From: Planctomyces sp.
GTDB taxonomy: Bacteria > Planctomycetota > Planctomycetia > Planctomycetales > Planctomycetaceae
Direction of reading: 5' to 3'
Length of the DNA stretch: 42,005 bases
NCBI GenBank assembly: GCA_005778115.1
Contig: SXKJ01000059.1
Span: 1-42,005, forward strand
A program made the translations under genes and the position numbers. The notes beneath the pieces are model-generated. The model ran no database searches. It was not told the origin of the DNA and saw only the letters and a list, made by a program, of their open reading frames with translations. How positions within the stretch are numbered: the stretch's first letter is position 1; each line of letters opens with the position of its first letter. Positions 28,194 through 35,790 of the stretch are shown here, in pieces.

Positions 28194-29078
28194 ATGCCCG
28201 CATCTTTTCCACGTCGTGACTTCCTCAAATCCACTCTCGCCGCGTCGGCTGCGACCGCACTGCCGATGCAATTCGCTCTGGCCGATGAGGCGAAGAAGCC
28301 GAAGCTCCGCATTGCGGTCAAGTACGGCATGATCAAGCACGAAGGCTCGATTGAGGACAAGTTCAACCTCATCAAGCAGCTCGGCCTGCAAGGAGTCGAG
28401 GTGGACAGTCCTAGCGGGTTGAACAAGGAAGAGGCCAAGGCCGCCGCCAAGAAGACCGGAATCGTGATTCACGGCGTCATCGACAGCCGGCATTGGCAAG
28501 ACACGCTGTCGAGCTCCAACGCCGACGTCCGAGCCAAAGGGCTGGCCGCTCTGAATGGCGCGATCGAGGACGCGGCATTCTTCGGCTGCGACACGGTGCT
28601 GCTGGTCCCCGGCGTCGTGAAGGACGACGTCACCTTCGAGCAGTGCTACGAACGCTCGCAAGCCGAAATCAAAAAGGCGCTGCCGCTGGCCGAGAAGCAC
28701 AAAGTCAAAATCTGCATCGAGACCGTCTGGAACAATTTCATTACGAAGCCGGAGCACCTGATCTCGTTCGTGGACGATCTGAAAAGCCGGTGGGCCGGCG
28801 CGTACTTCGATTGCAGCAACATGCTCAAGTACGGCGTGTCCTCCGCCGAGTGGATTCGGAAGCTCGGCAAGCGTTTGGTGAAGTTCGACTTCAAAGGCTA
28901 CAGCCACAAAAACAGTTGGTGCAAAATCGGCGAGGGTGACGAAGACTGGCCAGAGGTTCTGAAAGCCCTCGGCGAAATCGGCTACGACGGCTGGGCCACC
29001 AGCGAAGTCGGCGGCGGCGGCGAGAAAGAATTGGCCGACATCACGGCGCGGATGAAGAAGGTGCTGGGGCTAACCTAG
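28194..29078 (+). CDS. Tat-exported sugar phosphate isomerase/epimerase-like TIM-barrel protein
   Basis: A 294-residue protein with a twin-arginine signal (FPRRDFLKSTLAASAATAL, cleavage near FALA) and an AP-endonuclease-2/xylose isomerase-like TIM barrel. Metal-site residues of the family fit E in CIETVWN, D in AYFDCSN and the SEVGGGG end. Such secreted isomerases are numerous in planctomycetes and are thought to act on carbohydrate derivatives, for example 3-keto sugars or inositols; the true substrate is unknown. CAGGAG precedes the ATG. The aminotransferase gene follows. Confidence 0.88.
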   Translation: MPASFPRRDFLKSTLAASAATALPMQFALADEAKKPKLRIAVKYGMIKHEGSIEDKFNLIKQLGLQGVEVDSPSGLNKEEAKAAAKKTGIVIHGVIDSRHWQDTLSSSNADVRAKGLAALNGAIEDAAFFGCDTVLLVPGVVKDDVTFEQCYERSQAEIKKALPLAEKHKVKICIETVWNNFITKPEHLISFVDDLKSRWAGAYFDCSNMLKYGVSSAEWIRKLGKRLVKFDFKGYSHKNSWCKIGEGDEDWPEVLKALGEIGYDGWATSEVGGGGEKELADITARMKKVLGLT

Positions 29079-29273
29079 CCAGAGAGCTTGGATTTGCGCA
29101 TCGATGTAGACTGCGAAGTGTCGACTTACAATGAAAAGTCTCGTCGCACTTTGTACGAGAGACTGAAGCCGTTCATCGGCGTGTTCGACGACATGCCTTC
29201 CGACATGTCCGTCAACCACAAACATGACCTCTACGGAACTCCAAAACGCAAATTTGATGCAACAGGACACCGA

Positions 29274-30671
29274 ATGACTCTGCCCATCCATTTCCCAAAC
29301 GAAACCCAATCCAACGCCGCTCGCCAAGCGGTCACTGAATACGAAGCGCTCTCACTGCGGACATTTACTCCCACCCAAGCGGTGCTTGCGAAGTCGGCGG
29401 GAGTATTCCATTGGACGCCGGAGAATCGGCGGTTGTACGACTACAGCTCCGGCGTGCTGGTTGCGAATTTGGGACACAATCCGAAACGCTGGCTCGGACG
29501 GTTGGCCGGTTACATGGGCTGGTCGGCCGAGATGCTCAAGCCGTCGAACGGATTTGATGACTATTATCCGGCTGTGCCGCTGACGGCGTACAACGCGGTC
29601 ACGGAAATCGAGACGCGCGCGACCGAACGGTTGGTCAAGAGCTTGCAAGCGTCACCTGGCGGTGGGCGGTTGCAGACGGTGATGTGGGCGGCGTCCGGCA
29701 GCGAGGCGGTGCAGAAAGCGCTGTGGGCCTGTCTGCATCGGGATGAATCGCGAGACATCATCCTTGCCACGCGTTACGGGTTTCACGGCAAGAAGGGACT
29801 CGCCGGTGCCGTTACCGGTTGTGAGACCGATCACGATCGCGACCCGCGAGTGAAGTTCATCAGCTTCCCGATGGCCGAGTGCGATGACGCGAGCAAATAT
29901 GGTGCGGCGTTCGATCCCGCGTCTTACGTCAACGAACTTGAAAAGATCTGGGCCGAGTACGGTAACCGGCTCAACTGCCTGATCACCGAGCCGTATCTGG
30001 GTGGTGGCGGCAGCTATCACCCACCGGTCGCGTACCTGCAACTGCTGCAACGCTTCTGCCGAGCACACGACATCGCGTTCATTCTCGACGAAGTGCAAGC
30101 AAACTTCGGCCGCTGCGGCCGGATGTTCGCTTTCGAGTCCTACGGCATCGAGCCGGACTTCGTGACGCTCGGCAAAGGTCTAGGAAATGGCGTTCCCGTC
30201 AGCGCGGCGGTCGGCCGAGCGGACCTCATCGCGAGCCTGAAATACGGCGAAGCCTCGGATACTTGGTCGGGCAATCCGCTCGGCTGCGCGGCGGTCCTCG
30301 CAACGCTCGATGAGTTCGAGGCCAACCCGATCCTCGAACATACACGATCGCTGACTGCGGAGTTCTTCACGGGACTCAATCGCCTGAAAGAAACCGGCCT
30401 GATCGCGAGAGTCCGCGGCGAACGTGAGGGGCTTGTTTACGGCATCGAATGCGTCCAGCGTGGATCGCTTTCCGCCAATGACGTCGCCATCCGCATCGTC
30501 GAAGCGTGCTATCTGGGCCTCGGCGACGACGGCATCCACCTGCTCGGTGCTCTCGCCGGCAAGGTGCTGCGAATCAGCCCGCCGCTGACCATCAGCCGCG
30601 CGGAGGCAAAGGCGTCGCTCGATCTGCTCTACGACATCTGTACGAAGCTGGCGGAAAGACTGCCGAAGTAA
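29274..30671 (+). CDS. Class III PLP-dependent aminotransferase
   Basis: A 465-residue fold-type I enzyme. Motifs: SGSEAVQKALW for phosphate binding, FILDEVQANFGRCG with the aspartate contacting the pyridine nitrogen, and TLGKGLGNG with the Schiff-base lysine near residue 300. It belongs with ornithine/GABA/diaminobutyrate-type aminotransferases; the precise substrate cannot be read. ATG 29274 with AGGA upstream starts close to where class III homology begins; the ORF-track TTG at 29088 adds 62 residues that do not look like the family. It is not obviously linked in function to the upstream isomerase. Confidence 0.85.
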   Translation: MTLPIHFPNETQSNAARQAVTEYEALSLRTFTPTQAVLAKSAGVFHWTPENRRLYDYSSGVLVANLGHNPKRWLGRLAGYMGWSAEMLKPSNGFDDYYPAVPLTAYNAVTEIETRATERLVKSLQASPGGGRLQTVMWAASGSEAVQKALWACLHRDESRDIILATRYGFHGKKGLAGAVTGCETDHDRDPRVKFISFPMAECDDASKYGAAFDPASYVNELEKIWAEYGNRLNCLITEPYLGGGGSYHPPVAYLQLLQRFCRAHDIAFILDEVQANFGRCGRMFAFESYGIEPDFVTLGKGLGNGVPVSAAVGRADLIASLKYGEASDTWSGNPLGCAAVLATLDEFEANPILEHTRSLTAEFFTGLNRLKETGLIARVRGEREGLVYGIECVQRGSLSANDVAIRIVEACYLGLGDDGIHLLGALAGKVLRISPPLTISRAEAKASLDLLYDICTKLAERLPK

Positions 30672-30735
30672 GATGGCCGCCCTCGACGTCGGTGTTAATT
30701 AACAAGAACCGCAGGACGGCCGAGGGCGGCCATCC
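30672..30735. repeat. Inverted repeat with GGCCGCCCTCG core, between convergent genes
   Basis: AGATGGCCGCCCTCGACGTC and the complement of GACGGCCGAGGGCGGCCATC form an imperfect stem around TTAATTAA. The core matches the single unit at 10863-10881. It separates the aminotransferase from the convergent RtcB-like gene and could terminate both. Confidence 0.7.
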
Positions 30736-30758
30736 TACGGCGCTTGGCGCGATCTCCT

Positions 30759-31610
30759 TCATCGCTTGTAGGCCAACATCGGTCGCAGTTCGCGGACGAT
30801 CGCTGTCAGGTCGCGTTGTGCTCGCAGGACGGCTTGAACGTCTTTGTAGGCCGACGGAGCCTCGTCGCGCAATTGATCGCAACGTTGATCGTCGAACCAG
30901 ACGCCGTGCATCTCGCGCAGCAGTTGCCGCTGCCCGATCTGCTGGCGAGCGACCGAGCGTGGCAACGCCCGTCCGGCTCCGTGTGAACTGGATGACAATG
31001 ACTCCGCACAGCCACGACCGCGCACCAAATAGCTGCGAGTTCCCATCGAGCCAGGAATCAAACCAGGCTTATTGAGCGATGCCGGTTGTGCTCCCTTACG
31101 ATGAACCCAATGCTCGCGACCGAAGTGCTGCTCGCGAATCAGATGATCGTGATCGGTCTCGACAAAGCTGGCCCAATCCAGCCGACAGCCCACCACTTCG
31201 AACAAGACCTCCTCGACGAACAACAACATCGCGCGGCGATTGGCACTCGCGTACCGTCTCGCCCACGCCATGTCGTGGAGGTAATCCTGCCCGGCGTCGC
31301 TGCTGGCTGACAGACACGCCAACCGTTGACGGCTGACTTGTCTGGCTCGATCGAGATGCCATTGCGAAATCGCTTGTCCGATCCCGCGTGAGCCGGAGTG
31401 GATCATCACCCACAACCGATCTTCGGCATCTCGTTGCAACTCCACGAAATGATTGCCGCGTCCCAACGTACCGAGTTGAACTCGGCCATCCCGCTCGGCC
31501 AGCTTCGTCAGCCGGTCGGTGCTGAGCCGTTGCAACGCGACTCGACAGTCGCTCGGCAACGGCTCGGCCAACCAACACGAAACATGATCCGGGAGTTTGC
31601 GATCACGCAT
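30759..31610 (-). pseudogene. RtcB-like RNA ligase gene lacking the N-terminal metal-binding segment
   Basis: A 283-residue RtcB-family protein with an internal loss. The C-terminal two thirds are well kept: LGTLGRGNHFVEL, IHSGSRGIG, DHDHLIREQHFG, SHGAGR and the AYKDVQAVL end, which carry four of the catalytic and metal histidines of E. coli RtcB (His168, 185, 281, 337). The N-terminus (WLAEPLPSDCRVALQRLS) resembles the start of the planctomycete subfamily, but the following block with PDVHLG and DIGCGM, supplying Asp75 and Cys78, is absent. The join is in frame. RtcB needs those residues for two-metal GTP-dependent ligation, so this product is probably inactive or has a new role. The start ATG overlaps the RbfA-like stop in ATGCGTGA. 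The 31664 start in the ORF track lies inside that gene. Confidence 0.8.
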
Positions 31611-32027
31611 CGCGCACCTCCTCTCCCGAATCCCCGTAGGTTGGGACTCCGTCCCGACCCGCATTGGTGGATTCGCTCGGCCCAGCGAGTTGAAACACCA
31701 ACTCCGGAATCCGACGGCGCGAGATCGACGCGGCCAACTCCGAACGCAACCACGGGGTTGCTCGGCGCAGCTTCTCGTCGATCACCGACCAATGGCTGAG
31801 AGCCTCCTCAGCCCACGATTGCACCGTCACCAGCAATCGCCCCGCGTGAGGCGCAGGCACGACGCTGATGACGCTCAAACCTTGCAAGTCCGCATCTCTG
31901 GCCTCGCCCGTGAGCACGGCTTCGAGCACATGCCACACTTGCTGACAGAGTTGTTCCGTTTTGCGATTCTGATCTCGATGCCGTGAATCCGCCGACCGGC
32001 CAACCGCCAGCCGTGGATCAACGCCAT
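31603..32027 (-). pseudogene. RbfA-like protein, frameshift close to start
   Basis: The body (RKTEQLCQQVWHVLEAV ... GLSVISVVPAP ... LLVTVQ ... RATPWLRSELAASISRRR IPELVFQL) has the pattern of the KH-like ribosome-binding factor A. Its frame has no usable start: upstream of residue KTEQLC it runs back to a TAG without ATG, GTG or TTG except an internal GTG at 31938 that would cut off conserved residues. An ATG at 32027 with GGAG seven bases before it is in another frame; one lost base shortly after it gives MA-VDPRLAVGRSADSRH and a 141-residue protein. The last 25 codons overlap a dispersed repeat unit. The stop is coupled to the rtcB-like start. Canonical rbfA would be near infB, so this would be a paralogue. 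Confidence 0.6.
31636..31659. repeat. Repeat unit inside the RbfA-like coding end
   Basis: GTAGGTTGGGACTCCGTCCC plus GACC matches the left arm of the intergenic hairpin at 39605-39669 (GTAGGTTGGGCACTCTTGCCCGACC) apart from the middle. Here it is read in the minus direction as GRDGVPTYG, after the conserved RbfA-like domain has ended. Confidence 0.65.
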
Positions 32028-32457
32028 CACCTTCTCCAAGTTGTTGACAGAACTCTTTCTAATTCGATTTGCGCGAGTTTGTTCGCGATTTCATGTGTGA
32101 ATTCCCAGTAAGATTTCAAAACGGATTTCGCGCACGGAAACGCAAGCGCAGGCCGGAATCCAAAGCGGAACCGACGCGCAGCCAGACACGTTTCACGCAC
32201 ACACACGTCAGGGTGAGCAACGCGTGTGGAATGGCCTGAAAACAACATCAACGGCACGGGGCGAGCGACAATCGGTTCGCAAAAGCGTCACCGAAAGTCA
32301 GCACGAATCACGGGCGCAATTATTCCCAAGCCCGGACAACACGATTAAAAGATTGGCGTGCCATGATTGATCTCCTCTCGCAAGAGCGAGGGATGATATC
32401 GGCACGTCTGCGAATTGCACTCAGATTTTCCCGAAGATTTCTCAGTGCTGTCAGACA
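32028..32457. other. 430-base region with a mini-ORF and no other clear gene
   Basis: Between the RbfA-like start and the toxin end, this stretch has lower coding likeness than elsewhere. It contains the strong-SD 14-codon ORF described separately and a 76-codon minus-strand ORF (32027-32257) without a ribosome binding site or recognisable domain. The ACACACACGT tract near 32195 and the lower GC are unlike the neighbours. Confidence 0.5.
32320..32364 (-). CDS. 14-residue mini-ORF with strong Shine-Dalgarno
   Basis: ATG at 32364 is preceded by GAGAGGAGATCAATC, with AGGAG seven bases from the start, one of the best ribosome binding sites in the window. The ORF reads MARQSFNRVVRAWE and stops with TAA. 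It is upstream of the RbfA-like/RtcB-like pair on the same strand. It could be a leader peptide, a basic small protein, or the beginning of a gene whose remainder has decayed: none of the other two frames downstream continues it in a convincing way. Confidence 0.4.
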   Translation of the reverse strand: MARQSFNRVVRAWE

Positions 32458-32719
32458 TCAGTCGCGATAGACATCGCGTCGGTGGCCGACTTTCACCAGT
32501 GTGATCACCAACGCTCGGTCATGAATCTCGTAGAGGATGCGGTAGTCACCTTGCCGGACGCGGTACTGTTCGTGACCGCTCAGCTTGATGCACCCACTGG
32601 GACGTGGATCACGTCACCAGAGATTGGATTTTGGCGACGACTCGTTGCCGATCCCTGCGCGGTAGTGATTCGATCTCTTTCGCGGCGGACGGCTTAATGA
32701 GCAGCTCATAGCTTGCCAC
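32458..32719 (-). pseudogene. RelE/ParE-type toxin, one-base frameshift
   Basis: GTG 32719 begins ASYELLIKPSAAKEIESLPR, the standard RelE N-terminus, but the frame stops at 32609 after KIQSLVT. Deleting one base at about 32608-32616 gives SLVTDPRPSGCIKLSGHEQY followed by RVRQGDYRILYEI and VKVGHRRDVYRD, an intact 86-residue RelE-family mRNA interferase fold. The start overlaps the antitoxin stop by 14 bases, the usual TA coupling. As written the toxin would be a 37-residue fragment and inactive. The ORF-track entry from 32818 starts inside the antitoxin. Confidence 0.82.
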
Positions 32720-32936
32720 GGCGTTTCCAGTCCTGCACCACATCCTGGAATGGCAAACTCGGCTCGCTGGCTCGCTCCTCGAAGGCAGCAAGATCGACAG
32801 CGTCTTCCGCGAGCGCACGACGCAGCGCCTCGTTCACGAGGCACGAAACACTTTGATCCAGCTTCGTCGCCTGGCGACGTACACGCTGATGCAGCTTTGG
32901 ATCCAAATAGACGGTGACTCGTTTAGTGGTCGACAT
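32706..32936 (-). CDS. Ribbon-helix-helix antitoxin
   Basis: A 76-residue protein: KRVTVYLDPKLHQRVRRQA is the beta-strand and first helix of a CopG/RelB-type ribbon-helix-helix DNA-binding domain, followed by SVSCLVNEALRRAL and an acidic toxin-binding tail ending in DWKRRGKL. It should dimerise, repress its own promoter and neutralise the RelE-like toxin encoded next. The ORF-track start at 33071 runs into ftsK; the ATG at 32936 is 32 bases outside the ftsK stop and fits the family. If the toxin is truly dead, this antitoxin persists alone. Confidence 0.85.
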   Translation of the reverse strand: MSTTKRVTVYLDPKLHQRVRRQATKLDQSVSCLVNEALRRALAEDAVDLAAFEERASEPSLPFQDVVQDWKRRGKL

Positions 32937-32967
32937 GATGCGATTGTGTGGCACTGAGTAACGCTCG

Positions 32968-35418
32968 TCAAACCGCTGCGTCCATCGGCACTCGCGAGGC
33001 TTTGATGGCTTCCCACTGTTCGAGGTTGTAGAGCACCTCGCGGGCTTGGCTGCCGTTGTAGTCGCCGACAATGCCGTCTTCGGCCATGTAGTCGATCAAC
33101 CGAGCCGCTCGGCCGTAGCCGATGCCAAGGTGACGTTGCAGCAACGAGACGCTGCCTCGGCCTTCGCGGATGATGATTTCGACGGCCGGTTCGTAGAGGT
33201 CGTCCTTCTCGCGAGGACTGCCGTCGCCAGCGCCGTCGCCGGACAGCAGGCTCTTCGCGGCGACTTGAGCGAGCTCGGCGCTGTACTGCGGGGCCTGATC
33301 GCCGAAGTGGTCGATGATGCGATTGACCTCGTTGTCGCTGACGTAGGTGCCTTGAGCGCGCAGGAGATTGCTCGTCCCCGGCACGAGGAACAGCATGTCG
33401 CCGTTGCCGAGCAACCGGTCGGCTCCGTTCTCGTCGAGCACCACGCGGCTGTCGGTGCGACTAGCGACTTGGAACGCGATGCGAGCGGGCAGGTTCGACT
33501 TGATGAGGCCGGTGATGACATCGACCGTCGGCTTCTGTGTGGCAAGGACCAGGTGGATTCCGACCGCTCGCGACTTCTGAGCGAGCCGGATGATGTGCCC
33601 TTCGACGTCCTTTCCGGAGGTCATCATCATGTCGGCCATCTCGTCGGCGATGATGACGATGTATGGCATCTGTTCGGGGATCGTGTCGGCCTCGGCGCAT
33701 TCGGCGGTCAGACCGCAGCGGCGCAAGACTTCGTCGCGAGTCATCGCGTTGTAGCTGTCGAGATGCCGCACTCCGATCCGAGCCAGCAGGTCGTAACGCT
33801 CTTCCATCTTCTCGACGGCCCAGGCCAGCACTGCTTCGGCCTTCTTCATGTCGGTGATGACCGGGTGCATCAAGTGCGGAATGCGCTTGTACGGCGACAG
33901 TTCGACCATCTTCGGGTCGATCATCAGCATCTTCACCTGGTCCGGGCTGCGAGTCATCAGGATCGACAGGATCAGCGCGTTGAGGCACACGCTCTTGCCC
34001 GTGCCGGTGCGGCCGGCGATCAAGAGGTGCGGCATCTTACAGAGGTCGATGATCATCGGCCGTCCGCTGACGTCTTTGCCGAGGAACAGCGGGATGCGCT
34101 TCTTCTCGATGTCGCCGGGGCAGGCTTCGATCAACTCGCGCAGGCGGACCATCACCTGCTTTTCGTTGGGGACTTCCACGCCGACGGTGTTCTTGCCAGG
34201 GATCGGCGCGACGACGCGAACGGCCGGCACGCGGAGCGCGATCGCGAGGTCGTTTTCCAACGCGACGACTTTGTTCAACCGCAGGCCGGCTTCTAAGGAG
34301 AGCTCGAATTGCGTGATGACCGGGCCGGTGTCGATCTCGTTGACCTTCACGTTGAGACCGAACTCGGTGAAGGTCTTCTCCAGCGTGACCGCCGCGATCT
34401 GTGCCTTCTTGGCCAGCTCTTCGTACGGGAACTCCACCGGATGTTCGAGCATGTCGAGGCTCGGCAGGATGTATTTCGATCCGTCCGCCTGCTGGCTTCC
34501 CTCTTCAAGCTGCGCGATGACTTGGTCCCGTTCCGACTTCACCGTCGCCGGCGGATTCACCTTGATCGGAAGCCGCTCGGCATCGCCCGTCGTGGAGCAC
34601 GTTTCCAACGTACCCGCCTCGGCGGACACTTCTGAGAGCGCCGCCGCAATCTCCGCATTCATCGAATCGAGCAAACCGACGGCACTGTCGGCAGCTTCCT
34701 CCGCGCTGGTCGGTTTGGCCGACTCCGCCAAGACCACTTCGAGGGAAGGTTGGAACCCCTCCTCACTCTCGCGAGCAGCCAGCGGAGCGTCGGGCTTCTT
34801 CTTCGCGACCTTCTCTTTGACCGGAGCGCTCGCCTGGCCAAACGCGATCCAGTTCACCAGCCACATTGGCGCGGCGATACAATCCAACGCCGCATCGACG
34901 AACAGCACGTCTCCCGCCAGCAACAACCCGGACGCCGCGCACGAGCCGATCAGAATCATCAACCCCGCCTTCGAGAACACGGGCAGCAACATCGCGACTC
35001 CCCACGCTCCAACGTATCCGCCGCTGCCGACAATCTGCCCGCCGCCAAGCCCCGGCATCATCAACTGCAAGCCGACGCACACGGCCAGCAGCAGCAGCGA
35101 CCAGCCGAACGCGACCGTGCCCCAGCCGAAGACCTCTCGTCGAGTAAACATGCGGATGTCGAACGCCAACAGCGAGAGCCAGACAAAGTACGCCCCCAGC
35201 CCCGTGACTGCTCGTAATCCGTAAGCGATGTAGGCTCCGAGGTTGCCGCCCCAATTATGAGCCGTCTCCCGCACCGGGTACGTCTGCGTTGCCGGAGGAT
35301 CGGCCGCATCCCAGCTCACCAGACACAGGCCGAGATACGCCACCGTACCCAGCAGCACGAGCGCCAGCACGTCGTCTCGCAGTCGCCGAAAGTCGAAGGT
35401 CTTTCCCATTGTGCTCAA
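32968..35418 (-). CDS. ftsK: DNA translocase FtsK/SpoIIIE
   Basis: An 816-residue protein with four N-terminal membrane helices (about 18-185), a charged linker, the alpha/beta translocase domains and the C-terminal winged-helix gamma domain (LLQRHLGIGYGRAARLIDYM) that reads KOPS-like polarity sites. Walker A is GRTGTGKS (about 465-472) and Walker B is VIIADEMADM. It pumps chromosome DNA through the division site or septum. Planctomycetes lack FtsZ in many lineages, so its divisome context is of interest. It lies alone on the minus strand; the MSTMGKT start could also be the second methionine. Confidence 0.93.
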   Translation of the reverse strand: MSTMGKTFDFRRLRDDVLALVLLGTVAYLGLCLVSWDAADPPATQTYPVRETAHNWGGNLGAYIAYGLRAVTGLGAYFVWLSLLAFDIRMFTRREVFGWGTVAFGWSLLLLAVCVGLQLMMPGLGGGQIVGSGGYVGAWGVAMLLPVFSKAGLMILIGSCAASGLLLAGDVLFVDAALDCIAAPMWLVNWIAFGQASAPVKEKVAKKKPDAPLAARESEEGFQPSLEVVLAESAKPTSAEEAADSAVGLLDSMNAEIAAALSEVSAEAGTLETCSTTGDAERLPIKVNPPATVKSERDQVIAQLEEGSQQADGSKYILPSLDMLEHPVEFPYEELAKKAQIAAVTLEKTFTEFGLNVKVNEIDTGPVITQFELSLEAGLRLNKVVALENDLAIALRVPAVRVVAPIPGKNTVGVEVPNEKQVMVRLRELIEACPGDIEKKRIPLFLGKDVSGRPMIIDLCKMPHLLIAGRTGTGKSVCLNALILSILMTRSPDQVKMLMIDPKMVELSPYKRIPHLMHPVITDMKKAEAVLAWAVEKMEERYDLLARIGVRHLDSYNAMTRDEVLRRCGLTAECAEADTIPEQMPYIVIIADEMADMMMTSGKDVEGHIIRLAQKSRAVGIHLVLATQKPTVDVITGLIKSNLPARIAFQVASRTDSRVVLDENGADRLLGNGDMLFLVPGTSNLLRAQGTYVSDNEVNRIIDHFGDQAPQYSAELAQVAAKSLLSGDGAGDGSPREKDDLYEPAVEIIIREGRGSVSLLQRHLGIGYGRAARLIDYMAEDGIVGDYNGSQAREVLYNLEQWEAIKASRVPMDAAV

Positions 35419-35790
35419 GGCTATCCGGCAAACTTCAGCAAGACCGGCAGCATCCGCTCAAGTCGTGAGGAAATGGCCTCAGTCAGCGCGACTCAACGCA
35501 TCGCAGGGATCGGAGCAATCCGCGAAAGACTTCCGGTCGTAGCAGTCGTGCCCAACGCTCAGGGCCGGCCGCGAAGCCGCGACGGCGACAACAGACGGGG
35601 CCGTCAGCCAGACATTTCGAGCAGACTTTTTGGCGAGTGGGGCGGCGTCAGCCCCCCGGTTCTGCGATCACCGTACTGGGGGGGCTGACGCCACCCCGCT
35701 CGCCTGTGTCGTTTCTGGCGGCGCGGGCTATAAACTCGGACGTCGCGTCACGCCTTGGAACTGCATCACTTCAACACCGCTGGCTCAACG
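35419..35790. other. 372-base gap between divergent ftsK and tilS
   Basis: Apart from the inverted repeat at 35632-35704 I see nothing recognisable. Promoters for ftsK and tilS should be here. The ORFs crossing it have no domain. Confidence 0.5.
35632..35704. repeat. Inverted repeat with GGCGTCAGCCCCCC arms
   Basis: GGCGAGTGGGGCGGCGTCAG onwards on the left pairs with CTGACGCCACCCCGCTCGCC on the right, 26-base arms with two mismatches around a loop that itself contains GATCACCG. It is in the divergent ftsK-tilS gap, so it is not a terminator of either gene. Confidence 0.85.

Noticed and set aside
32027-32257. 76-codon minus-strand ORF ending in TGATG with the RbfA-like ATG
   Set aside because: The overlap is suggestive of coupling, but there is no ribosome binding site and the sequence looks non-coding.
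32482-32697. 71-codon plus-strand ORF
   Set aside because: Antisense to the frameshifted RelE toxin, which is clearly recognisable on the minus strand.
33046-35224. Long plus-strand ORFs of 416 and 458 codons
   Set aside because: Antisense shadows of ftsK caused by high GC codon use.
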